Shown here: piece after piece, positions 60,161-64,000 of the stretch
Numbering within the stretch: the stretch's first letter is position 1
Layout: every line of letters begins with the position of its first letter
Assembly: GCA_963565915.1 (NCBI GenBank)
Contig: OY751490.1
Coordinates: forward strand, 496,001-560,000
DNA from: Entoloma clypeatum
Taxonomy: Eukaryota > Basidiomycota > Agaricomycetes > Agaricales > Entolomataceae
Direction: 5' to 3'
Length of the DNA: 64,000 bases
The notes under the pieces: generated by a model
Told to the model about the DNA's origin: nothing
Databases searched by the model: none
The model's input: the letters and a program-made list of their open reading frames with translations, nothing else
Program-made: the position numbers and the translations under genes

Positions 60161-62583
60161 TCAAGAAGACGTTATCGAAGGTCCATAAATCTCTCCAAAA
60201 TTCTGCTCTAAATGCTTCAAGTTGACCAGCAACTGTTCAATGCTGTTGTTCGGCAGTGAGGGACTGACATTTCTATGACAGGCAAGCAAATCGCCTATGG
60301 CGGACCAACAAATCTTAACATCGAGCGTCAAAAAATTATTATTCAGATGCGTGTGTGTGTGTGTGTGTGTGCACTCACGGACAGTGCAGGATCAAGGTAT
60401 TCAAAATCGTCACTGGATAGATTGCTTGCCAGGTTAGCAGCTTCCATGGCATGTTTCACGCTTTCTTGTTCGTAGAGTTTGTTGACCAACGCCAGAGGAC
60501 TGTACAAGTGCGCCAGCGCGGTAAGGGACATGATGATGCACCCTTCAAAGAAAAGGGCGCATGTTCGATTTCCGTCGAATACGCTCTCTTGGAAGAGAGG
60601 CGTGAGACGTCCCAGATGCTCGTGGATTACCTGGATGAGCGACCAGTACTTGGAAAGCCATGGTGAATGTGTCGGCAATTTGGGGCCTGCTAAATCAGTG
60701 GATGGGACGAAAAAAAAAAGAAGAATCAGTTTCGATAGTTCATGTAATGACCGGAGGAGAAATCCGTACAACAGTTCAAGTCTGTCCAAGAACGCAGCAA
60801 GCTCTGAGCGGAACGCAAGAACGCTATACTTCGTGTCCTTGCAAGGGTGGGGCAGATATTGGGGTGAGATGCTGTATTTCGGGAGTTCTATAATAAAAAA
60901 AGGGGGGGCTCGCATTGATAAGGATACGATAGTGCAATCGCGTAGAAGACATACCATCAAGGCTTCCTGGAAATCCTCATCGAGCTGCGTACTACACACC
61001 GTGGGGAACTTCCAGGCTATCTCCGAGTACTTGTCGAGATAGAGAAATTGATAAAGCGCCGTCGCTTCCTGGGCAGCCATCTGGTTCCCACTGGATGACG
61101 CGATCTCCTGGAATCCCTCCACCCCACAGTCTGTTATACGGAGATTATGCTGCAGCACCGCGTTGCTCGCCTTGAAGAGGAACTCCCGTCCCTTATAAGG
61201 CTGTTGACGAAAGAAGAAGTAGGATGAAATCAGGTTGTATGCCGTGAGCCACCCCGACAAGTCAAGTTTCAGGTCGGGAGCCTCTTTCGAAACGGAGTCC
61301 ACCGCCACTTTACAAAGCACATCCTCCTCCTCTTGTCGGAAGACGCCGTTCTTTCTCTGCCAGAAGACGCACCCCCAGAGATGAGCGCAATCGATAATTG
61401 CTGGATAAACGCCAACGCCCGACAGGTCCCCACAGCGGAGCAGCTCCATCTGCGAATCCAGTAGGTTGACGCCCAGCTGCAGGTTGTGGTTGATGAACAG
61501 GCATCGGCTAGCTGGCTTGTTTAGTTCAGGCCGCAGCGCATGGACGGAAAAAAAACGCACTATGTCAGGTACGGGTCCTGCAACTCGTCTCCCAATGCCG
61601 ACGTCGCCGTTATATAGCTCGGTATGGGGGGAATATAACCCTGAGCTTCGGGTAGGCTCCAGGAAGAAGGGTCGAAGTTTTCCCAAGGAGAATCATGAAA
61701 GGAAGAGCCGAGGTCGTCGGTAAACGGCGGGGGTAGCAGATATGGGTCACAGCTCAAGAAATCGGGCTCTGTCAGAGGAGGAGTGTTGTTATGGAAGGTG
61801 GGATTGGTGATAATAGGCGTTGGGGCTCGGAGATAAGGAGGACTCCAGTCCAGTGCCTCCAAGCTTGGAGGGTATGCGGGTGGTGGTGATGGCGACGCAG
61901 CTGACATGTCTGAAAAGCCGTAAGAACTGCAAGACGATGCTTCAGAATGTTCCGATGGCGCCTTCACATAGGGGACTTGAGGTGGTTGGATTTCTAGAGG
62001 GATGTCCGGCAAAGACAAGGGATCAACGAAGCCGTCCTCATACGCCTTGAGTCGGAGTTCAAGCTCTTGAGTACGCTCCAGGAGGATCTTTGTCAGCTTG
62101 GCTTGTTGATTGTTGTCATATTCACAAAGATCCTTCTTTCCGGCAGCTGCGCAGGTCTGGCAGAAGGGTCTTTTACCGTCGCATTTCTGCACACCAAGCC
62201 TGAGTCAGTAGCGGTCCAATGAATATGATAGCATGCAACGCTGACTCTGACCTTTTTCTTCCGACTGTCGAGAACATTCTGAGCTGATTCGTCAAAGATT
62301 CTGAAAGACCCTTCAACTTACCGACACGGTCTACATGCAGCACCCTTTCTCAACAAGTCTGCTTCAGGCTGTAGCGGCTTGATATACGTATAATCGCAAA
62401 CGACCGCATTTCTAGCTTTGCGGCAAGCCGTGCACTTTGGACGCGATCCATCGCATTTCTGGCATTAGTACGGCGGAGATCAGCAACTGAACGAGAGAAT
62501 CAATCAAAAGGTTGCTCAACTATTTTCTTGGCTCTACACGTCGTACATGTCGTGGAGACTCCAGCGGTGAAGTTGGTCTGCAT
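60161..62583 (-). CDS. Fungal transcription factor with two tandem Zn2Cys6 clusters
   Basis: Nuclear regulator, candidate local activator of the cluster. Exons from the start: 62583-62521, 62458-62322, a 13-nt microexon 62264-62252, 62186-61561, 61507-60955, further exons, last 60313-60161. Cluster 1 uses Cys13, 16, 23, 30, 33 and 42; cluster 2 uses Cys63, 66, 73, 80, 83 and 92; both fit C-x2-C-x6-C-x6-C-x2-C-x8-C. In each cluster an intron falls exactly before KCDG, pointing to internal duplication. A short coiled-coil-like stretch (LLERTQELELRLKAYED) follows, then a Pro/Ser-rich linker and a fungal-specific regulatory domain (LGVNLLDSQ, AHLWGCVFW). The first exons close in frame; the exon around 60.7-60.95 kb is less certain. 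Confidence 0.87.
60350..60372. repeat. (GT)n microsatellite in intron of regulator gene
   Basis: About 11 GT units lying directly after the 5' splice site (minus-strand GTGAGTGCAC) of the last intron. Length changes here could affect splicing. Confidence 0.8.
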
Positions 62584-64000
62584 GATCGAGATCCAGAATG
62601 AAGTGGCGAGCCTGGTCCTCCTGCGTTTTAGAGTCTAGTAGGGAACGTGTACTAGCTTGGCACCAAATATCGCCATGGTGTTCGAGATGTACTAACCATT
62701 TAAACGTCAACCGATTGTTGACAGTTCGTTCAAGGGCTACCTAGGTTCGATGAAACGAGATCCATGCAGCGCGACAAATTCACAAGGTCGACTTCGCCGG
62801 AACGGAAATCTAGCGGCTGCCATCGCGAAACAATTACCATCATCGCTGGGCGCTTGGAGGTAAAGTTTGATATGATCGGCGCCCTGGAAATCCGTCCATG
62901 GCCGTCCGTTGTGTCGGGGCCCTTCCATATTTCGTTAGAGCCGCTTTTTCGTCAAAGTGAAGGAGCGTGATCGCTTAGAAATGGTTCAATGATGTCGGAA
63001 GAGGTCGTGGCAATCTCCGAACCAGCCTCGATAACACGACGCTGTAGTCGAGATAGACAAGTTATTTAGTCGTGGACTTGACGTATTCAAACACTTGGTT
63101 TCATCACAGTTCACAGGTATCATTACTAATGATCTCTATCATGTTTTTGAATACCGGTCCCTTGGTATACTTATCGGCGACCATCAACAAGACTTTATTC
63201 AACTTGTATATTGCAATTGAACCCCAGATCTGTTCATCAATGGCTCATACAAAATTGCATCAAGTCAAGCATTTTCAAGTTGTCCACTGATAAGCACGCC
63301 GTGCCAATGAATATGGGAGAGAAGAAACCTTCATACTGGGATACTGGACGGTCGATCCTCCCAAAAATAGCAAGTCTGTCCTAATCCATCAAGTACACGA
63401 GGAAGCCTCGGGCCTCAGGGACGATACCACTTTTCACGGCCCTGGACGACAGCAGTCCTGGGCGATCGGCATGCGTTTAGACCCTTAACGCTCAACGTTT
63501 TAGCTTCGAACAGCGAACTACTAAGTAGGACTGCGAAGAGACTAGTAGTCGAATGGTCGAAGTCCTGGGATAGCCTGAGGGAGAATTGGAATTTCAACGA
63601 AAGGCGTGACGCGCCTTTCCTCACAGTGTGTGCTGAGGGGTTCATCGCTCTACTCGATCGTGGTGAACAATTTTCGTTTGACCCGGCTGACCAGTGACCG
63701 ACACCCTTCCCATGTTTGAAGGGTTATCATACGATAAGTCCACTTGTGATTCCGAGTCCCACCGCAGCCGCTCTCTTCGCATCTGTGAAAGGCAGGGATT
63801 GAATTCCTGGCTGCGACATGTCGACAAATGATAAGACAAAAATCATGGGCCATCTTGAATTCTCACCAGCTGTGTAGATCCAGCCCGACGCGACCCGATA
63901 TCCCCTCTTAGGATGACTTTGAAACTGCATGATGCGCCGGTCAAGCAGTAGTCATTTTTTGGAGTTTTTCCGTGTGTGTTCGGAGACTTATCGTCCGAAA
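62584..64000. other. Right-end non-coding or unassigned region
   Basis: About 1.4 kb upstream of the regulator. Small open frames (for example minus-strand 63415-63645 and 63642-63930) show no signal, motif or splice pattern that I recognise. It must hold the regulator's promoter. Confidence 0.35.

Noticed and set aside
63770..63850. A tRNA gene (a GAATTCAATCC box-B-like string on the minus strand)
   Set aside because: No matching A box, acceptor stem or anticodon arm could be folded around it.
1..64000. CRISPR arrays, bacterial operons or phage genes
   Set aside because: No direct-repeat/spacer pattern; the gene structure is plainly eukaryotic with many introns.

Overview
The window reads as nuclear DNA of a filamentous basidiomycete (Agaricomycetes). 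The evidence is many short introns of about 45-65 bp with GT..AG ends, a fungal trichodiene-type sesquiterpene synthase, multi-intron fungal P450s, a Zn2Cys6 regulator, and Ty1/copia and Ty3/gypsy retrotransposons. No species is assigned.

Gene-rich left part (1-22.1 kb): two head-to-head FAD-linked (BBE-type) oxidoreductases (one runs off the left edge), cytochrome P450 A on the minus strand, a sesquiterpene synthase (9177-10497), a decayed RING-finger gene lying tail to tail with a truncated aldo/keto reductase relic (10.9-11.9 kb), a full-length ABCB/MDR-type transporter (13337-18533) and cytochrome P450 B (19792-22119). Right part (54.4-62.6 kb): an intact aldo/keto reductase, cytochrome P450 C and a transcription factor with two tandem Zn2Cys6 clusters. 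Together these make a plausible sesquiterpenoid gene cluster: the synthase builds the hydrocarbon, three P450s and one or two covalent-flavin oxidases oxidise it, the AKR reduces carbonyls, the ABC pump exports, and the Zn2Cys6 protein is a candidate local regulator. The product cannot be named from sequence, and one cluster spanning both sides is an inference.

Between the two parts is a retrotransposon island of about 31 kb (22.2-53.8 kb). A minus-strand gypsy element (22203-43552, about 8.5 kb without its guests) has 896-bp LTRs. It carries one copia element in pol (25135-30919, TSD GGATG) and a second copia copy in its upstream LTR (35866-42943, TSD CAAGT/CAACT). The second copy holds a probable 1.3-kb solo LTR. 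A third copia copy lies at 46593-52372 (minus strand, TSD CTCAC), inside a long inverted repeat (arms about 825 bp) that also holds a 402-bp solo LTR with TSD GCATC. Copia copies 1 and 3 have (nearly) identical LTRs and each appears to be disabled by one lesion.

Points of interest: the doubled Zn2Cys6 domain whose halves share the same intron position, a conserved candidate leader intron in the copia family that would remove the primer binding site and all upstream start codons, relics showing cluster remodelling, and repeated CGA-to-TGA changes in the transposons. Gene models were spliced by eye; frame closure was checked for the complete FAD oxidase, the terpene synthase, P450 B, the AKR and the first four exons of the regulator.
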